NCBI RefSeq assembly: GCF_003268635.1
Contig: NZ_CP029639.1
Location: 1,375,501-1,439,500, forward strand
Direction of reading: 5' to 3'
From: Paenibacillus sp. DCT19
GTDB lineage: Bacteria; Bacillota; Bacilli; Paenibacillales; Paenibacillaceae
DNA length: 64,000 nt
Translations under genes and position numbers: made by a program
Shown here: positions 38,208 to 47,195 of the stretch, one piece after another
Position numbering within the stretch: the stretch's first letter is position 1
Layout of the letters: each line of letters opens with the position of its first letter
The notes under the pieces: model-generated
Told to the model about the DNA's origin: nothing
The model's input: only the letters and a program-made list of their open reading frames with translations
The model's database searches: none

Positions 38208-40157
38208 GTGGGGAAACGTAAAAAAAGTAGAATAGCTCTAATCGCAGCGGTTGTATTTATCGTTGTATGTAGTGCTGCTTATGGGGCCTTCTATATCTGG
38301 AACAAAAACTATAAGTTCAACAATAATTATGTGTGGCAGCCGTTGGAGGCTGTACAATCGACGACCGAGCTAGCTGAATCCTATGATGTTATTGTTGCTG
38401 GAACCGACCCGGAAGGCATCACTGCGGCATTGTCGGCTGCTCGAAACGGAATGACTGTATTGCTCACAGAAGCGCGTGACCGTAATATGCTTGGGGGATT
38501 AATGACAGAGGGTGGGCTGAATACGCTGGATTTGAATTACTCTCCTGATCAGCCACAATGGTTAAGCAGCTTGCGGCAGGCTGACTTTTTGAACAAAGGT
38601 ATTTTTCAAGAATGGTTTGATCAGATTGAGGGAAGTTCATTTGATACAAATACCGCTGCGAACGTTTTTTACCAAATGATTCGTTCTGAACCCAACATTG
38701 ATCTGTTGATGCATGTGAAGCATATGGAACCTGTAACCGAATCTGCTTCGGGTGACCAGAAGACCATCACGGGAATGAACATTACGACGGAGGATGGAAC
38801 AACTGTACGTATTGCAACGCGTTCGATCATCGATGCGACCCAAGATGCAGATATTGCCGCAGTAGCTGGAGCGCCTTATTCTATAGGCAGGCAGGACATT
38901 GGAGACGGCAAGTCTAAGATGGTATCCACCCTTGTCTTCAAGCTAAGTGGTGTTACAGATGAGGTGTGGCAGAAGTTCAGGGACAGAGAAGGAACAGGTG
39001 TGGATAAAATGAGTGCCTGGGGTTACGGAGATGCGCGAAACTATGAATCAACTGATCCAGAGCGTGTGAAAATTCGTAGCCTGAACATTGGCAGACAGAA
39101 TGACGACACCATTTTGATTAACACGATGCAGATCTTTGGAGTCGATCCGTTAGATCCAGCCTCTGTGCAGGAGGGGTTACGGATAGGTAGGGAAGAGGCT
39201 CCGCGAATTGTAGACTATTTGCAAAAAAATTACCCTGAGTTCGCCAGTCTTCAGTATGAGGGGACTGCCGATGAACTTTATGTGAGAGAATCACGCCATA
39301 TCTATGGCGAATATCGATTGACGCTCGCTGACCTCTTGGAAAACCGGGATCATTGGGATGCTATCGCCTATGGCTCTTACGATATTGATATCCAAAGCAC
39401 AAGTGCCGGGCTTCCAGGTACGATTATGATGAGTCCGATTCAATATGGCGTGCCTTTTCGTGCCTTGGTGCCTTTGAACGTAGATGGTCTGTTGGTTGTT
39501 GGACGAGCAGCGAGTTATGACACCATTCCTCACGGAAGCGCAAGAGTTGTGCCGCTAGGAATGGCGACAGGAGAAGCTGCGGGAGCAGCGGTCAAGCTGG
39601 CATATCTCCACCAGGAAACGTTTCGCGAGCTATCTGCTTCACAAGAACGGGCAACCGAACTACGTACCATGCTGGAGAATCAGGGAATGGATTTATCCAT
39701 GCAACCGTTTGGGCAACCAGACTATATGAAGCATAAGGATTACCGAGGTTTAGTAGCTGCTGCAAGTATGTACATGACCTCTGGTAACTATAATAATGAT
39801 GGATGGGACTTGGATGTTGCCATGAATCCAGAGCGCTTCCTCAGTAAATTGAAGAGGATGCAGGCAATGTTCCCGAGCAGTTACCCTGGGCAAGCTACTG
39901 AAGCTATCGCAAACATAACTAATTCGGCTTCAATGCCGCTATCACTCGATCAGGCTGCATACATGATCTGGCTAATGATTGAGCCTGATGGAGCATCCAT
40001 ACCGCCTAGGCAAGCTTTAGCTGAATTGCAGCGGGACAATCTGATCAGCGATGCTACGCTAGATGGGATTGCAGACAAAAACCAGCTCACGAATGGAGAT
40101 GCATACATGCTGCTCCGTGATGTGGTCGAATATCATTCAGGTAAGGTGTTTGAATAA
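38208..40157 (+). CDS. membrane-anchored FAD-dependent oxidoreductase
   Basis: A 649-residue protein starting at GTG 38208. A basic start and one hydrophobic helix (IALIAAVVFIVVCSAAYGAF) anchor it in the membrane with the enzyme outside. The FAD-dependent oxidoreductase domain of the PF12831 type begins at YDVIVAGTDPEGITAALSAA (Rossmann fold, first glycine changed from the usual GGG pattern) and continues with LGGLMTEGGLNTLD. The C-terminal 150 residues are helical and unassigned. Family members oxidise varied substrates; the substrate here is unknown. It is a single gene ahead of the proS T-box leader. Confidence 0.85.
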   Translation: MGKRKKSRIALIAAVVFIVVCSAAYGAFYIWNKNYKFNNNYVWQPLEAVQSTTELAESYDVIVAGTDPEGITAALSAARNGMTVLLTEARDRNMLGGLMTEGGLNTLDLNYSPDQPQWLSSLRQADFLNKGIFQEWFDQIEGSSFDTNTAANVFYQMIRSEPNIDLLMHVKHMEPVTESASGDQKTITGMNITTEDGTTVRIATRSIIDATQDADIAAVAGAPYSIGRQDIGDGKSKMVSTLVFKLSGVTDEVWQKFRDREGTGVDKMSAWGYGDARNYESTDPERVKIRSLNIGRQNDDTILINTMQIFGVDPLDPASVQEGLRIGREEAPRIVDYLQKNYPEFASLQYEGTADELYVRESRHIYGEYRLTLADLLENRDHWDAIAYGSYDIDIQSTSAGLPGTIMMSPIQYGVPFRALVPLNVDGLLVVGRAASYDTIPHGSARVVPLGMATGEAAGAAVKLAYLHQETFRELSASQERATELRTMLENQGMDLSMQPFGQPDYMKHKDYRGLVAAASMYMTSGNYNNDGWDLDVAMNPERFLSKLKRMQAMFPSSYPGQATEAIANITNSASMPLSLDQAAYMIWLMIEPDGASIPPRQALAELQRDNLISDATLDGIADKNQLTNGDAYMLLRDVVEYHSGKVFE

Positions 40158-40204
40158 GCTATAAGACACATCTAGTTGACAATTATGGAGTAATGAACTA
40201 ATGT

Positions 40205-40537
40205 GATCAAAAATGGTAACAGCGATCAACAAGGACATGATTACGACGGTTGGCTTCAACAGAGAGAGAACCATGGGTGTGAGGTTTTCGTTGCTGCTTC
40301 GTAATTCCCGCCTTGCTAGCTGCGGAGGAGAAGGTCAATGACTGCAACTTCCGCCGGATGAGCCCGTTATGCTCTAGAGGATTGCATGACGGCTGCTTGC
40401 TCTTTAGTACGAGCGGCGTTGGCTTATTCAGTGCGCTCAAGTTCAAGAGAACATTAGCGGGTGATCAAGCTGAATCCATGCAGTTAAATAAGGGTGGTAC
40501 CACGACACATTCGTCCCTTGACGGATGTGTCTTTTTG
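40205..40537 (+). promoter_or_regulatory. T-box leader of proS, specifier CCC (proline)
   Basis: The T-box sequence AAGGGTGGTACCACG is at 40490-40504. The terminator ACACAT/ATGTGT with a T run follows at about 40505-40537. In Stem I, CAAGG (40230-40234) pairs with CCTTG (40311-40315) and ATTACGA (40240-40246) with TCGTAAT (40299-40305). They enclose a specifier loop whose 3' side is TCCCG, so the specifier triplet is CCC at 40307-40309. AGAGAG follows at about 40260. This fits tRNA(Pro) sensing and the proS gene downstream. Confidence 0.9.
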
Positions 40538-40594
40538 CTGTTTATCCAATGATTTTAGTGTACATCAGATGACAAAAAGAAGAGGTGTAGCCAA

Positions 40595-42367
40595 ATGCGA
40601 CAAAGTGAAATTCTAATCCCTACATTACGGGAAGCACCAGCAGAGGCAGATGCAGCAGGACATCGTTGGTTGCTGCGCTCCGGGATGATCCGTCAATTAG
40701 CATCAGGGATATATAGCTATCTGCCTTTGGGGAGACGTGTTCTGTTAAATGTCGAACGTATCGTCCGCGAAGAGATGGATCGTGCGGGATGTCAGGAAGT
40801 ATTGTTGCCGATTATGCAGCCTGCCGAGCTCTGGGAAGAGTCTGGAAGATACAACCAATATGGGCCGGAGCTTATGCGCTTGAAGGATCGTCATGCACGT
40901 GAGTTTGCGCTTGGGCCAACTCATGAAGAAGTGGTGACTGCACTGGTGCGCGATGAGGTCAACTCCTACCGGAAGCTGCCATTCACGTTATATCAGATCG
41001 GAACGAAATTCAGAGATGAACGCAGACCAAGGTTTGGTTTGTTGCGTGGTCGGGAGTTTGTGATGAAGGATGCATACTCCTTCGCTTCTAATTGGGAAGA
41101 GTTAGACCAGACGTACCAAGCAATGAACACGGCGTATTCACGCATTCTGGAACGCTGTGGCTTGAATTATATGCGCGTTGAGGCGGATGCTGGAACGATT
41201 GGCGGGCAAGGGGCGACGCATGAGTTTATGGCGCTTGCCGATGTGGGTGAGGATACCATTGTCTCCTGTGAGAAGTGTGGGTATGCAGCCAATCTGGAGA
41301 AGGCCGGGTACCAAGCTTCCAGTTCGAATTCTTCGGGTGAAAAAGGCACAGCGAGTCTGCCTGATTCCGAATGGAATCCGGATATTCAGTCTGATGCTAA
41401 CTCAGATGCAACGTGGACTCGAATAGAAACACCGGGCATTCGTACGATAGATGAATTAAGCTCTTTCTTGAACGTTGGAGCGGAAGTTATCATCAAAACA
41501 TTGGTGTATCAGGCGGATGGCAAATTAGTTGCGGTACTTGTTCGTGGAGATCATGAAGTTAACGATATTGCATTGAAGCAAGTATTAGGTGTGGAAGAGC
41601 TGAACTTGGCTGATGAAGCTGCGCTCGCAGGTCATTCTGAATTGACCGTAGGTTTCCTGGGCCCTATCGGATTGAGCATCCCCCTGATCGTGGATCGGGA
41701 TGTAGCTGAGATGGTAGCAGCGATTACGGGAGGCAATGAGGCAGATATCCATCTTTCAGGAGTGCGTCCGGGTAGAGATTTCCCTGTAAGCCGTGTCGAA
41801 TCTGTTCGTTTTGCAACAGAAGGTGATGGTTGTCCTTCATGCGGAGAGTCACTTTTGTTTACGAAGGGGATCGAAGTGGGGCATATTTTCAAATTAGGAA
41901 CGAAGTACAGTGATGCCATGGGCGCGTCCTTCCTTGATCGTAATGGGCGTCAATGCGCACCTGTCATGGGATGTTACGGTATAGGTGTATCACGTTTAAT
42001 GGCAGCGGTAGCTGAACAATATGCAGGTGAGGATGGTATACAGTGGCCTGCGTCTCTTGCTCCTTACGATGTACATCTCATCACGCTGAGCTGGAAAGAT
42101 GAACAACAGCAGAAGTTGACGCTTGAGCTGGAGCAGCAGCTCATTGAGGCGGGATACAGCGTATTATTGGATGATCGAGATGAACGGCCTGGCGTCAAAT
42201 TCAAGGATGCAGAGCTGATTGGATTGCCTGTGCAGATCGTCATTGGAAGAGGGGCGGCAGAGGGACAGGTTGAATTGGGATCACATGTGTTTACGATAGC
42301 TGGGGATTCTAAACGAACCAGTATGGCTGTGCAAGAGGCTGTAAAACTTGTGAAGGAACATCTGTAA
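40595..42367 (+). CDS. proS: prolyl-tRNA synthetase
   Basis: The 590-residue protein is a bacterial-type class II ProRS. It charges tRNA(Pro) with proline. Motif 1 is near VRPIMQPAELWEESGR-like LLPIMQPAELWEESGR, motif 2 is KFRDERRPRFGLLRGREFVM and motif 3 is in VMGCYGIGVSRLMAAVAEQ. The editing INS domain lies between residues about 240-400 (VIIKTLVYQADGKLVAVLVR). The C-terminal anticodon-binding domain follows (APYDVHLITLSWKDE). Expression is controlled by the upstream T-box. The ATG follows AAGAGGTG. Confidence 0.97.
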   Translation: MRQSEILIPTLREAPAEADAAGHRWLLRSGMIRQLASGIYSYLPLGRRVLLNVERIVREEMDRAGCQEVLLPIMQPAELWEESGRYNQYGPELMRLKDRHAREFALGPTHEEVVTALVRDEVNSYRKLPFTLYQIGTKFRDERRPRFGLLRGREFVMKDAYSFASNWEELDQTYQAMNTAYSRILERCGLNYMRVEADAGTIGGQGATHEFMALADVGEDTIVSCEKCGYAANLEKAGYQASSSNSSGEKGTASLPDSEWNPDIQSDANSDATWTRIETPGIRTIDELSSFLNVGAEVIIKTLVYQADGKLVAVLVRGDHEVNDIALKQVLGVEELNLADEAALAGHSELTVGFLGPIGLSIPLIVDRDVAEMVAAITGGNEADIHLSGVRPGRDFPVSRVESVRFATEGDGCPSCGESLLFTKGIEVGHIFKLGTKYSDAMGASFLDRNGRQCAPVMGCYGIGVSRLMAAVAEQYAGEDGIQWPASLAPYDVHLITLSWKDEQQQKLTLELEQQLIEAGYSVLLDDRDERPGVKFKDAELIGLPVQIVIGRGAAEGQVELGSHVFTIAGDSKRTSMAVQEAVKLVKEHL

Positions 42368-42886
42368 TTTGGAGCCGATATGCTGAGTAGATATAGGTCC
42401 AGTTATTATGCGATAAGGTTAAAATCAGTTATGATGACATCCATAAGCCGGAAAAAGAGGGCTAGAGTCATAGAAAATAATTTCAAATTTTGCATATCGT
42501 CATGCTTAACCACTATATTGTTGTATGTTGTATTCTGTATACAACAGGTTTACGTTTAAGGGAGCGAATTGCGTAGCCTTTTCTAGGAATGATTGTGCAA
42601 ATACGCAACATTCAAATGCTAAAATGGACGATTCAAAATACATTGAAGCCTATCATAATGGTAATTTTAGGGATATCGGCTATAGTTCGCTGCAGTAAAT
42701 GAAGAAGGAGCTTTTTGTCCAGAGCAGTACGGAAGATGTGTTTTTCGCGCGGAGTCTGGAAAATGAAGCAGGTAGAACCGCAGCAAGGCTGTTAAAGTAA
42801 GAAGGTCAGCGTGGTAAGTTCTAGTGAAGCCTTTAAATGGCCGATACGCTTCGTATACTAATTCAGGAGTCTAGCAAAATAATAAC
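42368..42886. other. intergenic region after proS, no intact gene
   Basis: Only short open frames, none with a ribosome binding site. A GTTGTAT/GTATACAAC near-palindrome lies at about 42530. There is no recognised terminator directly after proS. Confidence 0.45.
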
Positions 42887-42939
42887 GAAGAAAGGGTGTT
42901 CCATCAGCCGTTAGCGGCTCTGAGGAACACCCTTTCTTC
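42887..42939 (-). terminator. terminator of the 5'-nucleotidase gene
   Basis: GAAGAAAGGGTGTTCC pairs perfectly with GGAACACCCTTTCTTC. It may work in both directions: minus for the nucleotidase gene and plus for read-through from proS. Confidence 0.8.
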
Positions 42940-43026
42940 ATTAAAACTATCGTTCAATTCACTAGTTTAGGCTGCACTCACATGCAACGCTAATCTTCCA
43001 CGCACACTCTTGCTTTGGAATGAAGC

Positions 43027-44837
43027 TTAAGAAGCCGCTGGCAGTTTCAGTGATTGACCTGGATAAATCCAGTGTGGATTTTTGATTTTGTTGAGCTTTT
43101 GCAATGCCTGCCATGTTGTACCGTATTGTTTGGAGATGGAGTACAGGGTATCTCCTGATTTAACAACATGCACTTTAGCTGGTGCTGGCTTGCTTGGTGT
43201 AGGTTTGGAAGGTGTTTCTGGTTTCGGTGTTTCTGGTTTTGGCGTTTCTGGCTTCGGTGTAACCGGAGCTGGTGTTTCTGTTACTGGAGCTTCTGGTTCA
43301 GCTGCAGGCAACGCAGCTTCTTTAATACGACCGTCTGTTTTGATATCTACAGCACCGAGTTGTTGCATGTATTCAATCAATGCTTCATCCAGTGCACCGT
43401 ACATGCCAGTTGTTGGATATTTCGCGAACATCGTGTATTCGTCTCCACCAACAGCTGTGAAGTCATTCGTAGCCAGTGTATACGTAGCTTCTGGATCCAG
43501 CGCTTGATCTCCAACCATTACGGAATGCACGCGGCTTCCTTTGTCTTGGGAAGGATCAATGCTGAATGTGATACCGGATACTTGCGGGAAACCACCACTT
43601 GGTTCAGGGTAGGAGCCTACGCCATTTTCAAGAGCAGCTACAACATCGGAACCTTTCACATCAATCGTTACGACCTGGTTACCAAAAGGAAGAACGGTAA
43701 TAACGTCACCCTTAGTTACTACTCCTGCTTCAATGGAAGCACGAATGCCGCCACCATTCGTCAGCGCAATATCTGCACCACTTACGTTACGAATAGCGTC
43801 TGCAAGCAGGTCGCCAAGGTTTGTTTCTCCTGCACGAACCTGTTCGCGCTTACCGTCCAGCAGAACAGCTGTGTTAGCTACTTCTTCTTTCAGGATGGGT
43901 TCTTGTTCTTTCTGAATAGAGTTCACCAAAGTGGCTACTTTCTCATTGGGTTTAATATCTTTTGCTTCTGTTTCATCAATCAATGTAGCTTGTTTTTTCG
44001 TTACTTTACCAGCATCTACCCACAGGTCAATAACCCTACGAAATTCGTGTATTCTCCAGCACTAGCGATCAGTGTTCCGTTATCGGAAACCAGACCATCT
44101 TGCAGCACAGTGTGGCTATGACCATCAATGAATACATCAATGCCAGGCACTTCTTTAACGACTTTGAAGCTAGTATCTGTACTGGATGCATCTTGTCCAA
44201 GGTGTCCCAATACAACAACAACATCTACTTTGCTGCGGATTTCATTCACAAGCACTTTAGCTTCCGCAGTTGGATCTGTAATATCAAGGCCTTCTACGTT
44301 TTTCGGATTCGTTTTGTACATTGTTTCCGGTGTAGTCAGAGCGATGATACCGATTTTTACGCCATCTACTTCTTTGATCAGGTAAGGTTCAAAAAGACGA
44401 GTACCGTCTTTCTTCTTCACGTTAGCGCTAAGCATTGGGAAATTCATCATGTCCGCAAGCTCAACGAGGCGATCAGAGCCATAATTGAACTCGTGGTTAC
44501 CAGGTACGATGGCTTGGTAGCCCATTTCGTTCATGACTTTGACGATGCTCTCACCGTTAACCAGTGTGGCAAACGTAGTGCCGTGTACAGCATCTCCAGC
44601 ATCAAGCAGGAGGGTATTCGGGTTTTCGCTACGGTATTTGTCCGCAATTCCAGCTACTTTAGCGAAACCCATCGCAGGTGAGGATTCAACTGCGCGTGCA
44701 TGTGTATCATTCGTATGTAGAATGGTAATGTGCTTGCCTGTGCCCGGTGTGGTATCCGCAGCCGCAGCCATGCCTACACTGCCAAACAGCAAACAGACCG
44801 TTAGCAGAAGTGAAACGTAATTCTTCCAGATTTTCAT
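43027..44837 (-). pseudogene. secreted 5'-nucleotidase with LysM domain, one-base frameshift
   Basis: The frame breaks at CCC 44034-44036; one more C restores [20 protein letters not shown] and a protein of about 603 residues. It has a signal peptide (ending near MAAAAD), the metallophosphatase domain (ILHTNDTHAR, LLLDAGDAVHG, PGNHEFNYG, DGHSHT) and the 5'-nucleotidase C-terminal domain ([20 protein letters not shown]). A linker with three PKPET repeats is followed by a LysM module at the end ([17 protein letters not shown]). The enzyme should be secreted and held in the peptidoglycan, releasing nucleosides and phosphate. The break is probably a miscall. Confidence 0.9.
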
Positions 44838-45005
44838 ATGAATCCGAAACCTCCCAAAATAGTAATCTACTTGAGCGTGTATAGCTCATTTGCTATTTTA
44901 GCAGACTACGATTAGGAAATCTCGCGATTTACGTAAAAATAGGTAACCTACAAGTGACATCATATTGTATAGATACAAAAAAGAAAATAAATTTTAACAA
45001 TAAAG

Positions 45006-45017
45006 GAACGTATGTTC
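45006..45017. promoter_or_regulatory. imperfect SOS-like box
   Basis: GAACGTATGTTC is the core of a LexA-type box but has G and T instead of C and C at its outer ends. It sits at the stop codon of the ImmA gene, 170 bases upstream of the 5'-nucleotidase start. Confidence 0.25.
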
Positions 45018-45433
45018 TTAGTTGGAGTAAAAAAAATGCTGCACTTCACGAGGCAGTCCTGTACGTAAGCAATATTTTTCAAGTGATTCATCGGGCTCTG
45101 GAGTTACCCCTGAGGTTAAGAGCTGAATGGCAAAACGATTTGCCTGTCTTTCCAGCTTGCCAGGTGCAAAATAGGAGTGCTCCTCTAAAAAGAAACGGTT
45201 GATGCCTTTATGCAATCGGTCATGCCCAGTTCGTGAGCACAAACAAAACGCTGCCATTCTGGAGCCAGGTCATTGTGGATCACAATAAATCTGCGTCGCA
45301 GCTTACGAAAATACAAGCCTTTGGTGGACTTTCCGAGATTGGTGAATCGGATGTGTATCCCAAGGGCTCTCGCAATGCTGAAAGGGCAGTTTGTCCGGTG
45401 CTTCCGAATCAGCTTTGTTACAATCTCATCCAT
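45018..45433 (-). pseudogene. ImmA/IrrE-type metallopeptidase, one-base frameshift
   Basis: The frame breaks at CCC 45225-45227. One more C restores the zinc motif HELGHDRLHKG and a protein of about 138 residues. Without the repair the HELGH motif is destroyed. ImmA-type proteases cleave a cognate XRE repressor to induce a mobile element or a stress response; ImmR/ImmA of ICEBs1 is the known model. The gene follows the XRE regulator at 45477 after 43 bases, and the pair lies about 10 kb before the phage-tail cluster. Confidence 0.85.
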
Positions 45434-45476
45434 ATCATCTCACCCGCTGCTTCAATTTGGTTCACCCTGTAATGCT

Positions 45477-45920
45477 TCATTTATTGTCATCTGGATCGGT
45501 TGTTTTCTTGCGTTTGTTCATCTGTTTAGCTTCCCAGAATAGCCCTGTAAGAACGTCCTTAATACGCTTCTTGTCCTCGTCATCCAGCGGTATGCCATCA
45601 AACATGAGATCATCCTCATCCTCCAGCATTTTCTTAAAGTCTCGTCGATCCTTATAGGTTGCCCATTCAGGTGTGACCAGAGCATCTGTTGCTGTATTCA
45701 TTTCTTCCATGTATCCAGCTTGCTTCATCATCTCTGCATAAGGAACGGAGAGGGCGTCTGCCAATTTGCGAATGGTTGCTGGTTTGGGAACACCGCGCAC
45801 CCCATTCTCGATGCGTGAAATCTGTGAGTTACTGATTCCTGCGGAATCTGCTAGCTGATTGATACTATAGCCTTGCAACTCTCGCAGTTGTTTGAGGTAA
45901 GATCCAAAAGCATGCTCCAC
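45477..45920 (-). CDS. XRE-family repressor paired with ImmA protease
   Basis: The 147-residue protein has an N-terminal HTH_3 domain at residues 5-62 (LKQLRELQGYSINQLADSAG, then ISNSQISRIENGVRGVPKPA). A C-terminal acidic tail (KKMLEDEDDLMFDGIPLDDE) is typical of phage- and ICE-type ImmR proteins and is probably the ImmA target. It is followed by the ImmA gene. A TATATCGTAT motif at 45945 and 46201 in its upstream region is a candidate operator. Control of the ArpU-like gene at 46575 or of the tail cluster is inference. Confidence 0.88.
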   Translation of the reverse strand: MEHAFGSYLKQLRELQGYSINQLADSAGISNSQISRIENGVRGVPKPATIRKLADALSVPYAEMMKQAGYMEEMNTATDALVTPEWATYKDRRDFKKMLEDEDDLMFDGIPLDDEDKKRIKDVLTGLFWEAKQMNKRKKTTDPDDNK

Positions 45921-45944
45921 AATTCATGCCACTCCTTCAATTAG

Positions 45945-46210
45945 TATATCGTATTCAACATCAATATAAGTTCAACTAATGAATATTTACACTTGCCACT
46001 CCGATGACAGAATAACCTTCCGATCGCTGTTATCCCCAGATTTTTTTGATTCCCTTCTTTAAAGGGAAAATCCGGCGATAAAGGCGAGCGCTTCGCTTCT
46101 TCACGTTATTTCTGTCTTCTCCGTTCTCGTGTAAAAAGTTTAGTTGAACTTATAAAATTCGTAGAAGACGACTTGGATGGAACTCGTTCATTATCTGTAC
46201 TATATCGTAT
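45945..46210. promoter_or_regulatory. two TATATCGTAT sites, candidate XRE operators
   Basis: The 10-mer TATATCGTAT occurs at 45945-45954 and 46201-46210, on both sides of the inverted-repeat element. The first site is 25 bases before the XRE start. Confidence 0.35.
45966..46153. mobile_element. MITE-like element with 14-bp perfect terminal inverted repeats
   Basis: ATAAGTTCAACTAA at 45966-45979 is the exact reverse complement of 46140-46153. Inner parts TTTACAC (45986) and GTGTAAA (46129), and GACAGAATAAC and GTTATTTCTGTC, also pair, so the whole 188 bp can fold on itself. A shortened copy of the left half is at 33273-33334. No gene is present inside. Confidence 0.65.
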
Positions 46211-46574
46211 ATATACCATTAGGTAAAGATATTTGAAACAATTATGCCAAAAGGTAAAGAGAATGAGAGAGTGAGTTTTATTATTCGCACAAAATGACCC
46301 AAAATGAAGGTTTACTCCAATCTCCAGAAAGTGGTATCCTCGAATAGAAATACGAACACTATACGAACAAAACATTAAGTAGTGAGAGCTGATGGGGTTG
46401 AAATATATTATAGATTTTCGCGTTCATAGCTCTCGAAAGTGATTCCAAAAGGCAACAAGTAATTCGGAAATAATTGTAATGGACGGCTATTGTATCATCG
46501 GAATGCTAGACAGTAAAAGTTTTTTATTTGAACCTATACTATATATAACAAACATGAATATAAGGAGGAGAATG
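46154..46574. other. AT-rich region between XRE repressor and ArpU-like gene
   Basis: About 420 bases without a gene. It has one TATATCGTAT site and the direct repeat TACGAACA (about 46348 and 46359). A reverse 89-codon open frame here has no ribosome binding site and is not called. Confidence 0.45.
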
Positions 46575-47060
46575 ATGATGGAATTATTGTTACCCGAATT
46601 GGATCGCCGAAAAACACAGACTGCGGTTGAGGCAGCTCTGGAGAAGTACCGTATCTACAAAACCATTGCGTTTGAAGAACGAGAAGTGATGGTGACGGCG
46701 AGCTATGCCGAACGCTTCCATGGTGCAACGAACGTAACTGGAGATTCTACGGCTCGAACAGCGATCTATAATGTGGATATTCAGAGAGCACGCCAGGCTT
46801 ATTGTGATACGATTGATTTTATTGTCTCTCGCTTAAGCGAGAAAGAGCGATTGCTTGTGTGTGAACGATATTTGAAAGATGAAGATGTGTTCGATTACAA
46901 AGTGTATAACCACGTGTTCGACCCTCCTGTGAGCAAGGATACGTATACGAAGATTCGAACGCGTGCCTTCTATAAGCTGGCACTTGCTCTATCCGATCGC
47001 GGCTTGATCAATGTAGAGCCGTTATCTGCAACACGCAAGGAGCGTAAGAAGCTGGGGTAA
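46575..47060 (+). CDS. ArpU-family phage transcriptional regulator
   Basis: About 161 residues. Three ATG codons in a row (46572, 46575, 46578) follow AAGGAGG; 46575 has the best spacing. The protein matches the ArpU family of late-gene regulators of Gram-positive phages (LLLPELDRRKTQTAVEAALE, then SEKERLLVCERYLKDEDVFD, then DTYTKIRTRAFYKLALAL, a sigma-4-like helix-turn-helix). In phages it controls packaging and lysis genes. Its place near an XRE/ImmA pair and upstream of a tail cluster suggests it may activate the tail genes. Confidence 0.75.
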   Translation: MMELLLPELDRRKTQTAVEAALEKYRIYKTIAFEEREVMVTASYAERFHGATNVTGDSTARTAIYNVDIQRARQAYCDTIDFIVSRLSEKERLLVCERYLKDEDVFDYKVYNHVFDPPVSKDTYTKIRTRAFYKLALALSDRGLINVEPLSATRKERKKLG

Positions 47061-47138
47061 GCGCCGCGAATCTTCATCCTTTAATATCCATGCTTGATTG
47101 GATACAATAATGAACAATACAAGGTTTAGTTAAAGTGT

Positions 47139-47176
47139 GTGTTCAAAAGGGGCAGTTGGGCTTTTTGGACAACCTC
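47139..47176. repeat. short hairpin related to the repeat at 18379
   Basis: GTGTTCAAAAG and CTTTTTGGACAACCTC enclose 9 bases, the same ends as in the loop at 14925-14954 and the element at 18379-18579. It sits directly before the histidine kinase ribosome binding site. Confidence 0.4.
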
Positions 47177-47195
47177 TTAAAAGGAGAGAATCTGC

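Noticed and set aside
42595..42680. Remnant of a small hydrophobic gene after proS
   Set aside because: Only about 20 hydrophobic codons, with no ribosome binding site and no recognised family.
43168..44121. 317-codon plus-strand open frame opposite the 5'-nucleotidase
   Set aside because: It is a shadow of the conserved minus-strand gene, with Cys/Phe/Trp-rich nonsense composition.
46106..46375. 89-codon minus-strand open frame near the XRE control region
   Set aside because: It overlaps the inverted-repeat element, is AT-rich and has no start signal.
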